Notes under the pieces: model-generated
The model's database searches: none
What the model was told of the DNA's origin: nothing
The model's input: only the letters and a program-made list of their open reading frames with translations
Made by a program: the position numbers and the translations under genes
In this document: positions 55,830 to 64,000 of the stretch, one piece after another
Position numbering within the stretch: the first letter of the stretch is position 1
Layout: each line of letters opens with the position of its first letter
Assembly: GCF_905220565.1 (NCBI RefSeq)
Contig: NC_059402.1
Coordinates: 3,721,501-3,785,500 of the forward strand
Direction: 5' to 3'
Source: Melitaea cinxia
Taxonomy: Eukaryota > Arthropoda > Insecta > Lepidoptera > Nymphalidae
DNA: 64,000 nucleotides

Positions 55830-56500
55830 CTAGTTTAGCGTCTAGCAACAAAATTCACTATTCATTTTTATTTATATAGAGTTATAGATAAAAGATTATT
55901 AAATAAGACCTAAAAAAGTTTCAATCACAATGTTTGTAACATTAAAGCTTAAGAGACACTCTAACTTGCCCCGTCTATAAAGACTACGAGATATTACGAC
56001 TTAACATTTAATCAGTATTAACGAGGGCATAGTCTCAGGGCTCATTAACAAATAAACAAAACAAATAAAGACTAATGAATTGTAACGATGTTTGAGACTA
56101 ATGCCGCTATAATCGTTAAGGGGATTACAAGAATAGGAAGCGAAAATGGGTCAAGGTCTACGTGAGCATTACTAAAACACTTTCACTGAAATATTAAAAA
56201 AAAAATAACATTTTAAAATACTATAAAACGCAAAAGATTGTCGGTTTCTTTAAATGTTCCAAATTAAGGATCAACTGATTTAATTTTAAAAGTGATTCGT
56301 TACTATAAATTATTTTCATATAGAGGAGAGGTTGGGGGCAGTTATAATCTAGAATAGATTATGACACAGAGATATAAATCGATTAACATAATTTTAAAAA
56401 AATAATTAATATTACTTTAATCTAGAGAGTTGTTCAATTATATTTTCGACCAGCCCGTTGACGCAATGTGCAGTAAACCTGACCAACTGATAAGTTTTTA
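55830..56500. other. AT-rich DNA without recognised genes
   Basis: No element ends were found. CAGCCCGTTGACGCAATGTG near 56452 is probably the start of a lost SINE of the 24059 family. Confidence 0.4.
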
Positions 56501-56630
56501 TTTATAAAAGAAGCATCGAAATCGATGCACCCAGTCAAAAGTTCTAAAGTAACATACAAAAAAAAATCTAATTATAATGTAACCAAGAAATGTATATTTA
56601 AGGTATATATATTTGATCTGTTACGGTTAC

Positions 56631-56730
56631 GGTGCGGTGCAGTGCGGTGCGGTGCGGTGCGGTGCGGTGCGGTGCCGTGCGGTGCGGTGCGGTGCCGTGC
56701 GGTGCGGTGCGGTGCCGTGCGGTGCGGTGC
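56631..56730. repeat. (GGTGC)n minisatellite, about 20 units
   Basis: Pentamers of GGTGC with variants AGTGC and CGTGC; the variant CGTGC recurs at roughly regular steps (after units 9, 12 and 15 or so), suggesting a 15-bp higher-order unit. It is very GC-rich and strand-asymmetric (G on the plus strand). Confidence 0.95.
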
Positions 56731-56734
56731 GGCG

Positions 56735-56858
56735 TTTCTTCTTCTTCTTCTTCTTCTTCTTCTTCTTCTTCTTCTTCTTCTTCTTCTTCTTCTTCTTCTT
56801 CTTCTTCTTCTTCTTCTTCTTCTTCCTTCTTCTTCTTCTTCCTTCTTCTTCTTCTTCT
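56735..56858. repeat. (TTC)n microsatellite, about 40 units
   Basis: A run of TTC with two TTCC interruptions near 56825 and 56842. It directly follows the GGTGC block, giving a compound repeat. A polypurine/polypyrimidine tract of this length can form triplex DNA. Confidence 0.95.
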
Positions 56859-57062
56859 AACAACTACTTTTCGAGCTATATCTAATAATGCGTTTTTACT
56901 TGACGCTTTTTTCGTCGACCTACGTTGTATTATACCGCATAACTTTCTACTCAATGTAACGCGTAGTTACTTGACTATTTTTTCGCCGATCTACGTTGTA
57001 TTACTCTTCGATGTAATTGAAGTCGGTTTTTTTTTTTCGTTTGCGAGCAAACACAATTATAT
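56859..57062 (+). repeat. GAAGTCGGTT-family element, hairpin-end part
   Basis: ACAACTACTTTTCGAGCTAT, AATGCGTTTTTACTTGACGC, GTCGACCTACGTTGTATTAT match 22438-22530, and the end GAAGTCGG, a T run, CGTTTGCGAGCAAAC, ACAATTATAT is intact. The compound microsatellite takes the place of the element's first part; a diverged bit of it may survive at 56519-56545 (ATCGATGCACCCAGTCAAAA). Confidence 0.7.
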
Positions 57063-57351
57063 TACATGTCATCATTACATTGTATAAAACAAAGTCGCTC
57101 CCGCTGTCTGTATGCTTAGATCTTTAAAAGTGCGGGACGGATTTTGATGCAGTTTTCTTTAGTAAATACAATGATTCCAGAGGAAGGTTTATATGTATAA
57201 TACATGAATAATATAGAAGAGGAACACTGATATTTTTAGAGGAGATGTTGTAAATAAACAATTTTTTTTGCGCTTACATTGAAAATATTTATTTTATAAT
57301 TTATATTTAGTATCAGCATTGTACCCTTGCGGAGTCGGGGTGGGTCGCTAG
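57063..57351 (+). mobile_element. Non-autonomous Helitron, 3' part
   Basis: CAAAGTCGCTCCCGCTGTCTG, AAAGTGCGGGACGGATTTTG and CATTGTACCCTTGCGGAGTC lead to the end GGGTGGGTCGCTAG followed by T. The end matches the reverse complement of the one at 38700. The 5' edge is hidden by the preceding element. Confidence 0.6.
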
Positions 57352-57513
57352 TTTTAGATATAACACTAGTATTAATAAGAAATCACTGTGCAAATTTTAA
57401 CTCAATCATAAGATTGTTTTTAAATAACAGATCAGATTTTTACGTTATTTTGACAATACTCATTTGTGAATTAACATTTTACAAACAATTATTTATTACA
57501 TTTACAAACATAT

Positions 57514-57979
57514 TGTTACGTGTTAGGGTTCGAATGATTTGGAGAGAAAGACCTGCTGACTCTTTTCAAGACTTTATTCACTAGCACTAGGTCCAACACA
57601 AAGCACTACGTTCAAACACTAAGCACTAAGTTCAAACACTAAGCACTCACGATGTCCTCAGTCGTAGCCAATGTCGTAGGTTTCGCTGGTATCACTCTTG
57701 ATCACTAGTTTTCACTCTTGAAGTCGCCTCGAAGATCGCTCAAACTGAACTGCCCTCGCTCGCCTCGCTGCGGCTATTTATATCGGCCGAGACGCGGCCC
57801 AGACCATTCTGGAAAGTTCGCGCATGTACCCGGTTTTCGAGACTATACTTCTATATAGTTCCACAGTTGTTTCTCTAACGCCATCTAGTATTGAGTAGAG
57901 AGTTTCATACGGTCTCTGTTTTTGCGTGGTTTCAATGGTTGCCGCTAGATGGCGCTAGTTTCTTTGTGTGCCCTTAACA
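57514..57979 (-). repeat. 3' LTR of the Ty3/Gypsy element
   Basis: 466 bp, ending in TG...CA (plus strand TGTTACGTG ... CCCTTAACA). In element orientation this is the downstream LTR. It differs from the other LTR at about six positions by my reading, roughly 98.7 percent identity. ATAT (57510-57513) outside it is the target duplication. A CACTAAGTTCAAACACTAAG-type short repeat lies inside. Confidence 0.92.
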
Positions 57980-57992
57980 CTACTCCCCTCTT
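57980..57992 (-). other. Polypurine tract of the LTR element
   Basis: In element orientation AAGAGGGGAGTAG lies directly before the 3' LTR (plus strand CTACTCCCCTCTT). It overlaps the stop codon region of the gag-integrase ORF by two bases. It would prime plus-strand DNA synthesis. Confidence 0.8.
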
Positions 57993-60900
57993 AGAGATGC
58001 TCGTCCCGAGCATCGTTGTTACTGCCATGGTAACGCGCTAGACGGTCTATGTGTACCACTTTGAATGTCCCTCTTGGTTGCTTTTGAATCCTGTAAGTCA
58101 CGTCATTCAGTCGGGTAACCACTTTGTATGGACCGTCCCACTTGGTCTGCAACTTTGGCGATTTCCCTTTCCGGCGGGTTGGGTTATGCAGCCACACCAG
58201 TGACCCTTCCTTGAAGCCGCTCGTGTTCGATTTCCGGTCGTATCTGGTTTTCATGTTCTCGCTTGAATGTAACCCATTTTCCCGAACCATGGCGTGTATA
58301 TAGCGCATTTTTTCCCTTAAATCGCTGACATAGTCTTGTACGGTATTTGGTCCCTCCGGTGCCCCTCCAGTCAATAGGTCTACTGGTATTCGTAATTCTC
58401 TACCGTAATTGACATACGCCGGGGTAGCTTTTATGCTCTCATGCTCGGCGGTTCGGTACGACAGAAGGAAGAGCGGTATATACTTGTCCCAATCTTTTTG
58501 TTTGTCGTCTACCAATTTCGCCAAATGCCTCTCAAGGGTCTGGTTAAATCTCTCAACCATTCCATCAGACTGTGGATGGTACGCGGTGGTCCTCGTCTTA
58601 TGCATGCCCAAAATTCTGCACACTTCCTGGAATACTTGCGATTCGAAGTTCCTGCCCTGATCGGAATGGATTTCTAGAGGCACGCCAAAGCGACATATCA
58701 CTTCTTCGACTAACTTAGAAGCGACTGTTGTAGCTTCTTGGTTTGGTATGGCGAACACTTCGGGCCATTTGGTGAAGTAGTCCATGACGACCATAAAATA
58801 CTTGTTTCCCGATTCCGTTACAGGAAATGGCCCCGCTACGTCAACTGCAATTCGTTCCCACGGTGCACCGACGTTATACAACCGCAGATTCCCACGGCTC
58901 CTGGTCTGTGGTCCTTTTACAGCAGCGCAAGTAGTACATTTGCGGCACCAATCCTGTACATCATCTCGACAATGCAACCAGTAGAATCGTTCTCGCACTT
59001 TTGTTAACGTCCTCTTGACACCTAGATGACCTCCTGATACGCCATCATGTATTTCACGGAGAACATCTGGTACTCTCGTTCTTGGGACAATTATCTGAAG
59101 GTGGAACTCTCTGCCGTTAGTCTTCTCCCATTTCCGGTAGAGTATTCCGTTTTGAAGTATCAGACTGTCCCATTGAGCCCAGTACGCCTTAGTGACAGCG
59201 CCGGTGGGTGCAACCTCACTCCAGATTGGTTTTACGTCACCCCGTTTCTTCCATGTGATGATGTGCCGAAGGTCGTCATCTCTTTCTTGGGCTTCCCTCA
59301 TAGCATCATTCTCCCAGAGACCCAAAGGACTTGTTCTCGTTAGCTTTAATGCTACTTCATTAGATTCCTGCTTAACACAATGTTTGCAGACTTCCGAAAA
59401 CTGCCTTCGTGAGAATGCCTCGGCATTCCCATGTATCTTTCCGCTGCGGTGTTTCGTCTTGAAGTCATACTCCTGATCCCGGGCAGGGGGCGAAGCCCCT
59501 TGCTTCTTCAGCTCCTCTATTTGTTCCTCGGTCCTCTTCATCCTTGCTATCTGGGTCTTCTTCTGCAGACAGTTGAGCTGAAGATGGCCCCTCTCGCCGC
59601 ACTTGTAGCACATAATTCCAGCACTTCTTTTCGTAGGAGCCTTAACCTCCTTGATTTCCTCAGAGACCACGCGGATCTTATGGGTCTGCCGTATGTCATG
59701 GCGAACTGCCTCGACCTCCAAAGCATGCGCCAATGCTTCCTTTATCGAGGTATGGTGACGAAGGTTCACTGCAGCTCTGACCTCCAGGTCTTTGATTCCG
59801 TCGACAAATGCTTGAACAATATTCGTGTCTACCATCTTGGTGTCTGCTCCTGGGTGTGCCTTCCTGACGAGTTTCTCAATTTCCAACGCCCATTGTTGTA
59901 GTCCTTCTCCCGAGCGTTGGACTCTGTCACGCAGTTGGGCACGGAACACGTGTTCCAGGTGTCGCTCTCCGTATCGGGATTCAAGTGCCTCCATCAAGCC
60001 GTGGAACCCGTTTCCTGTCTGTGGCAGTGCTTCCAGAACCGACAAAGCTTGCCCTCTGAGTGCAACAGTGAGAGCGGTCAGGCATTGCTCTTCCGTCCAT
60101 CCGTTGGCAGTAGCAACCATCTGGAATTGTTGACGATAAGCGTTCCACGGAGTAGTACCGTCGTATGGAGGCACTTTCACTCTTGGTCCTTGCGCCACTC
60201 CGGTACTTCCACTAGACATCGCGGCTCCCGTGGTTTCAAGACGCACTACTTTCTTCTGTAATTCAGTGAGGCCGGTTTTCACATTTTCAACATCCAATCC
60301 TAACCCGGTAACTCGTTCTTCCACTACGTCGACATCTTTTCGAAGCTTAGTCACCGCGTCACTAACATCTTTTACAGCCCAAAGCGTTTTTTCTTGGAGC
60401 TCTTTTTGTTGCTCTTGTAATTCTTGCAAAGCACCACAAATTTCAGCCTTTTGTTGGTCTTGTGATTCTTGCAATTTGAAACTTGTTTGCTCTTGTAATT
60501 CTTGCAATTTGAAACTTGTTTGCTCTTGTGATTCTTGCAAAGCACTACGAATTTCAACCCTTTGCTGCTCTTGTGATTCTTGCAAAGCACCACGAATTTC
60601 AGCCTTTTGTTGCTCTTGTGATTCTTGCAAAGCACGAATTTCAGCCCTTTGCAGCTCCATTAATTTAATTAAACTTCCTAATTGAAGAGCCACTTGAGAG
60701 TCTGTAGAAATTACGGTGTCACTGGTGGGCGCGGTAAGGTGGACGGGTCCGGTGGGCGGGGCCTGATACAAAGTGGGCGGGGCCTGAGCCCGAGTGGGCG
60801 GGGCCTGAGCCTGAGTGGGCGGGGCCTGACTCGGGGTGGGCGGGGCCTGAGCCCGAGCGGGCGGGGCCTGAGCCCGGGTGGGCGGGGCCTGGTGGGCGTG

Positions 60901-61056
60901 GTCAGTGCGCGGGGCATGATAGGCGGGGTCAGTGGGCGGAGCTTGGTCCACGATGGGCAGAGCTTGGTCCCCAGTAGGTGTGGCCTCCGCAGCTCGTTGC
61001 GCCCTTGTCCTGACGCCCTTGACGTCCTTAAAGTCTTCTCTCGGAGTCAATGGCAT
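57991..61056 (-). CDS. Gag-integrase fusion ORF of the LTR element, about 1021 aa
   Basis: The frame is open without an ATG from 61062; the first ATG is at 61054-61056, chosen as start. Residue positions count from 61062. Order: a proline-rich part with a 7-residue repeat like QAPPTRA (about 40-105); a glutamine/glutamate-rich coiled coil of 15-16-residue repeats (about 135-275); a Gypsy-type capsid region (about 295-465, PPYDGTTPWNAYRQQF); and a zinc knuckle C485-C488-H493-C498. At about 525-535 the sequence jumps straight to YDFKTKHRSGKIHGNAEAFS, the end of an RNase H domain. Integrase follows: H672, H679, C709, C712; catalytic D741, D801, E837 (35 residues between the last two); and a C-terminal GPY-type region near KWDGPYKVV (974-982). 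Protease, reverse transcriptase and nearly all RNase H are missing, yet the frame is preserved. Expected to form capsids but not to copy itself without help. Confidence 0.9.
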   Translation of the reverse strand: MPLTPREDFKDVKGVRTRAQRAAEATPTGDQALPIVDQAPPTDPAYHAPRTDHAHQAPPTRAQAPPARAQAPPTPSQAPPTQAQAPPTRAQAPPTLYQAPPTGPVHLTAPTSDTVISTDSQVALQLGSLIKLMELQRAEIRALQESQEQQKAEIRGALQESQEQQRVEIRSALQESQEQTSFKLQELQEQTSFKLQESQDQQKAEICGALQELQEQQKELQEKTLWAVKDVSDAVTKLRKDVDVVEERVTGLGLDVENVKTGLTELQKKVVRLETTGAAMSSGSTGVAQGPRVKVPPYDGTTPWNAYRQQFQMVATANGWTEEQCLTALTVALRGQALSVLEALPQTGNGFHGLMEALESRYGERHLEHVFRAQLRDRVQRSGEGLQQWALEIEKLVRKAHPGADTKMVDTNIVQAFVDGIKDLEVRAAVNLRHHTSIKEALAHALEVEAVRHDIRQTHKIRVVSEEIKEVKAPTKRSAGIMCYKCGERGHLQLNCLQKKTQIARMKRTEEQIEELKKQGASPPARDQEYDFKTKHRSGKIHGNAEAFSRRQFSEVCKHCVKQESNEVALKLTRTSPLGLWENDAMREAQERDDDLRHIITWKKRGDVKPIWSEVAPTGAVTKAYWAQWDSLILQNGILYRKWEKTNGREFHLQIIVPRTRVPDVLREIHDGVSGGHLGVKRTLTKVRERFYWLHCRDDVQDWCRKCTTCAAVKGPQTRSRGNLRLYNVGAPWERIAVDVAGPFPVTESGNKYFMVVMDYFTKWPEVFAIPNQEATTVASKLVEEVICRFGVPLEIHSDQGRNFESQVFQEVCRILGMHKTRTTAYHPQSDGMVERFNQTLERHLAKLVDDKQKDWDKYIPLFLLSYRTAEHESIKATPAYVNYGRELRIPVDLLTGGAPEGPNTVQDYVSDLREKMRYIHAMVRENGLHSSENMKTRYDRKSNTSGFKEGSLVWLHNPTRRKGKSPKLQTKWDGPYKVVTRLNDVTYRIQKQPRGTFKVVHIDRLARYHGSNNDARDEHL
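60370..60660 (-). repeat. 45-48-bp repeats coding the gag coiled coil
   Basis: On the plus strand CTCTTGTGATTCTTGCAAAG recurs about six times with variants such as CTCTTGTAATTCTTGCAATT. The repeats are in frame and encode the ESQEQQKAEIRGALQ-type segments, so copy number can change without breaking the ORF. Confidence 0.8.
60735..60900 (-). repeat. 21-bp GC-rich repeats coding the gag proline-rich part
   Basis: The plus strand shows about six units of GTGGGCGGGGCCTGAGCCCG plus one base, with small changes, encoding a 7-residue QAPPTRA-like repeat. This is a coding minisatellite, sharply GC-richer than the rest. Confidence 0.85.
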
Positions 61057-61061
61057 CTCCA

Positions 61062-61080
61062 AATCTCACTTCCGGCACCA
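61062..61080 (-). other. Primer-binding site of the LTR element
   Basis: In element orientation TGGTGCCGGAAGTGAGATT starts two bases (AC) after the 5' LTR. It begins with TGG, the complement of the tRNA CCA end, and resembles the complement of a leucine tRNA 3' end, which I could not verify by comparison. Confidence 0.65.
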
Positions 61081-61082
61081 GT

Positions 61083-61548
61083 TGTTACGTGTTAGGGTTC
61101 GAATGATTTGGAGAGAAAGACCTGCTGACTCTTTTCAAGACTTTATTCACTAGCACTAGGTCCAACACAAAGCACTAGGTTCAAACACTAAGCACTAAGT
61201 TCAAACACTAAGCACTCACGATGTCCTCAGTCGTAGCCAATGTCGTAGGTTTCGCTGGTATCACTCTTGATCACTAGTTTTCACTCTTGAAGTCGCCTCG
61301 AAGATCGCTCAAACTGAACTGCCCTCGCTCGCCTCGCTGCGGCTATTTATATCGGCCGAGACGAGGCCCAGACCATTCTGGAAAGTTCGCGCATGTACCC
61401 GGTTTTCGAGACTATACTTCTATATAGTTCCACAGTTGTTCCTCTAACGCCATCTAGTATTGAGTAGAGAGTTTCATACGGTCTCTATTTTTGCGTGGTT
61501 TCAATGGTTGCCGCTAGATGGCGCTAGTTTCTTTGTAAGCCCTTAACA
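61083..61548 (-). repeat. 5' LTR of the Ty3/Gypsy element
   Basis: 466 bp. In element orientation it is the upstream LTR and would carry promoter, polyadenylation signal and R region. Visible differences from the other LTR include G for C in GCACTAGG/GCACTACG, A for C in GACGAGGCC/GACGCGGCC, C for T in GTTCCTC/GTTTCTC, and AA for TG near the end. ATAT (61549-61552) follows. Confidence 0.92.
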
Positions 61549-61552
61549 ATAT

Positions 61553-62595
61553 GAATACTTAACAATCATCAATTAGCACCTTTTTTTAATGTTTTTAAAA
61601 AATTTGAGATTAATACTACTAAAACTTTTCAGAGATTGAAAATATAGTAAAAAGTAATAAAATGTGTGTTACAAAATAAAGTATATTAAAAATGGCAAAA
61701 GATAGAAAATCTAATTATCCTAAGTACATTCTCGCGTAAGAATTACATCTAATACCAAGTTCCTTCGCGGATATGCGATCATCCTCATTCCACTGAATTC
61801 AGTTACGCTAAAATTGCCAGTAAAAGAATAGAAATTCACACAAAAAATAAGCAAATTATTTTTCAATTTAGCTTTAATATTATAAAACTTCAACCATCAT
61901 CAACCATCATTATGATATTACCCTATCAGATTGTGTGATGATATCGTGACATTGAAATATATAATTTTATGTCACAGTAATTCTTAAACACAGTGGTGCT
62001 GCTATTACTGCTGTATCTACTCGGTATAATAATTTGCATCTTAGCAAAAATTTGCATCAGTTCAATACAAGACTTCATATTGCGAATTCGTAAGAGTTTC
62101 GACTGAAACATTTACTAAAATTCAAAGAATTTCTTAAAAACTCACATCTATCGGGAACTACTGGTACGAAATTAAAAATTATTTTTGTGTTATATATTGT
62201 ACTCATATTAATTTTAGATAATTACTTGCATAATGTTACGTTCGACCACAAAAACGTAACAAAAAGCAAAAAAGTCTGCGTTTTCTTTAATACACCTATA
62301 TGTTTGTCTATACTAAACAGTAACACGGAATCGTTACTGCAGAACAAAGCTAAATGTATAAAAGTTTCATACTTAACTACACTCTACTGTAATAACAATA
62401 ACGTTCCTCTTGTTACGAACCTTCGTCCTTCTACCAACGAAGTTTTGTTACTTAATATCTGAAGCTTAGTGGTCTGACTGGTAGTTACGAGTAGTTGGTA
62501 GGTTACGAATAGTTCTTGCCAATTTTATGTGACGGCCACTAAATGTACGAAATGTTTTTTTTAAGTAGAACTTGTATTACCGTAGTAGTAGTCGC
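61553..62595. other. AT-rich DNA without recognised genes
   Basis: Nothing gene-like. The frame at 62187-62462 has no recognisable domain. Confidence 0.4.
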
Positions 62596-62597
62596 AA

Positions 62598-62885
62598 TGT
62601 TGGTTAGATGCCTCTTCTCTATGAAAAAGAAGGATTTGGAGATTAATTCGTCACGCTACTCCACTACGGGTTAGCAAATATATTCCCTACCGATAACCGG
62701 TAACGAAACCAATTTACTTGTTCTCCGAGGCACGAGAGACCCACAAGAACAGACACCCAAACCGGAAACAAATATTTGTACAAATACAAATAACTATCTC
62801 GAGCGAGTATTGAACCCGCGACCGCCGGTGTTTACGCACCTACACGGCACACTACACGGTCCACTACACAAGAGCGGTGCTCCAA
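62598..62885 (-). mobile_element. tRNA-derived SINE
   Basis: Minus strand: GAGCACCGCTCTTGTGTAGTG head, GGTCGCGGGTTCAATACTCG B box, TACAAATATTTGTTTCCGG, GGGTGTCTGTTCTTGTGGG, GGAGAACAAGTAAATTGG and a 3' part with CTTTTTCATAGAGAAGAGGC. It is diverged but nearly complete. Confidence 0.7.
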
Positions 62886-62889
62886 AGCC

Positions 62890-63797
62890 TCTGGTAGAAA
62901 ACATAAATTTCATGGACGCATTTACGAAGATCATGCCATCGCTTATTATTTCAGTTCAATTTGGTTCATTCAATTTTTTTTTTTGTAAAAAATTATTACT
63001 TTAACACTTATTTTATTTTAAGCATAAATGAAAGCCTGTTCGAAAAATTATCACCTGATATTTATTTAACTTCCATTGACATAGGCAGATATATAACTGC
63101 TCAACAAGATCGCCTTCAAAAACTCACCAGCTTAAAATTTCCTTTTCGATCACCTTCATCCAAACTCAAGTCACTATTCATGTTCGTCAAAAACGCTTGC
63201 GAAAAAATTCTGATTATATATTGATAAAAATAGCGTAAATAACTCATTTTTGTGAGATGAAACTTATCATAAACTTTCAGATGACTTACAAGCATTTTGA
63301 AAAAAAGATTAATTAAAAAAGCGAACTAGCTTGAGGAGGCCTATGTCCAGCAGTGGACTGCGATAAGCTGAAGTGAATAAGCGAACACTATCTTTGAACT
63401 AAACTTTCGTTATGTAGTTTTGATATATTTCGTAATTTTAAAAAGGCTGGTAACATCATTCTTACAATTCAATCATTCTTATTTATTACCATCATAAAGT
63501 AAATTGTACATCAGCCTGAGTACTAAAACGACGTTACAAATACACTTTACAAATTTTAAAATTAAATCTCTTTATCTTGACAGCCAATTATTAAGATTAA
63601 TCAATCAAAACTTTATAATTCATTGTTTCATAATTTCTCAAGACTCTTCTCAAAGAAGCTTTAAATATTTATTCTATAAACATATTTAAATACAAATAAT
63701 TTACGAAAAATGTTTCTAATGTTAATTAAAATAAGTAATGTCTCAACTGAATAGATCAGTGCGTATAAAAACAATCAAAATATTTATTTTAATAATT
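62890..63797. other. AT-rich DNA with an RTE-tail fragment; no gene recognised
   Basis: At 63330-63378 AGGAGGCCTATGTCCAGCAG, TGGACTGCGATAAGCTGAAG is a plus-strand RTE-type 3' tail. The rest, including the open frames at 62961-63224 and 63504-63689, shows nothing recognisable. Confidence 0.5.
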
Positions 63798-64000
63798 GCG
63801 TTTGCTTGCAAATGAAAAAAAAACCGACTTCAAATACGTGGACCATTAACATAAGGTAAGTAAACGAAACTTTAGTCAAGCAAATACGCATTATCAAACA
63901 TTAGATCTCGATAAATGAGACTACAAGACAAGTATAAGCTTTCGATAAAAATAATAATCATCAAAATCGGTACACCCAGTAAAAAGTTACGAGGTAACAC
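63798..64000 (-). repeat. GAAGTCGGTT-family element running off the window
   Basis: ATTGCGTTTGCTTGCAAATG (hairpin end), AACCGACTTCAAATACGTGG, ACGCATTATCAAACATTAG and ATCAAAATCGGTACACCCAG, then AAAAAGTTACG at the edge. Its other end lies beyond 64000. Confidence 0.65.

Larger units (their letters stand above)
57514..61548 (-). mobile_element. LTR retrotransposon (Ty3/Gypsy type) lacking protease and reverse transcriptase
   Basis: Two 466-bp LTRs with TG...CA ends and a 4-bp duplication ATAT (57510-57513 and 61549-61552) enclose one long minus-strand ORF. A primer-binding site starts TGG two bases after the 5' LTR (TGGTGCCGGAAGTGAGATT, about 61062-61080), resembling the complement of a tRNA-Leu 3' end (tentative). 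The polypurine tract AAGAGGGGAGTAG lies directly before the 3' LTR. The ORF joins gag to integrase. No env-like ORF is present. Close LTR similarity means a recent insertion, so the internal loss probably predates it or came through template switching. Confidence 0.92.

Noticed and set aside
56525..57087. Frames encoding long runs of L, S, F, E or K
   Set aside because: These are translations of the GGTGC and TTC simple repeats, not proteins.
59431..60685. Several long plus-strand open frames (up to about 156 codons)
   Set aside because: They are antisense to the gag-integrase ORF. Their composition (serine/cysteine-rich repeats) is the reverse of the coding minisatellites.
62961..63224. Frame of 87 codons with mixed composition near the right end
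   Set aside because: No family resemblance, no splice or promoter context; left as unannotated AT-rich DNA.

Overview
The window looks like a repeat-dense, gene-poor stretch of a lepidopteran (butterfly or moth) nuclear genome. It is AT-rich. It carries families I recognise as typical of Lepidoptera: tRNA-headed SINEs, elements sharing an RTE-type 3' tail (GGCCTATGTCCAGCAGTGG), non-autonomous Helitrons with TC...CTAG ends placed between A and T, and a GAAGTCGGTT-bounded family. I found no convincing host protein-coding exon, rRNA, CRISPR array or bacterial-type operon. The window is best read as intergenic DNA or part of a very long intron. All coding capacity I can support belongs to transposable elements, and each such gene is truncated, interrupted or internally deleted.

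Layout. 0-9 kb: a short retroposed element with a 15-bp target duplication, a 28-bp perfect palindrome, SINEs, a fold-back element and a 130-bp satellite. 9.1-12.8 kb: a non-LTR retrotransposon with only ORF1, bounded by a target duplication and nested in an older repeat. 13.9-16.5 kb: a hAT transposon with matching TIRs, an 8-bp target duplication, CAAGAC-rich ends and only the C-terminal part of its transposase. 16.5-46 kb: dispersed SINEs, Helitrons and GAAGTCGGTT elements separated by AT-rich DNA, with two GC-richer islands (about 27.2-27.9 and 39.84-39.98 kb). 46.48-48.61 kb: seven apparently identical tRNA-like genes in 308-bp units, four on the minus strand and then three on the plus strand, the whole inserted in a Helitron with a 14-bp target duplication. 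54.99-55.82 kb: a 5'-truncated LINE with RNase H. 56.6-56.9 kb: a compound GGTGC/CTT microsatellite. 57.5-61.5 kb: a young LTR retrotransposon whose single long ORF joins gag to integrase with no protease or reverse transcriptase. 61.5-64 kb: more SINE and repeat remains.

How the parts relate. Nesting gives a relative history: LINE inside an older repeat, SINEs inside older repeats with target duplications, an RTE-tailed element inside a Helitron, and the tRNA array inside a Helitron inside an older set of about 100-bp units. Several elements are non-autonomous and would depend on enzymes from elsewhere: the ORF1-only LINE, the gag-integrase LTR element, the shortened hAT, the SINEs and the Helitrons. 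The most unusual object is the inverted tRNA-like array.
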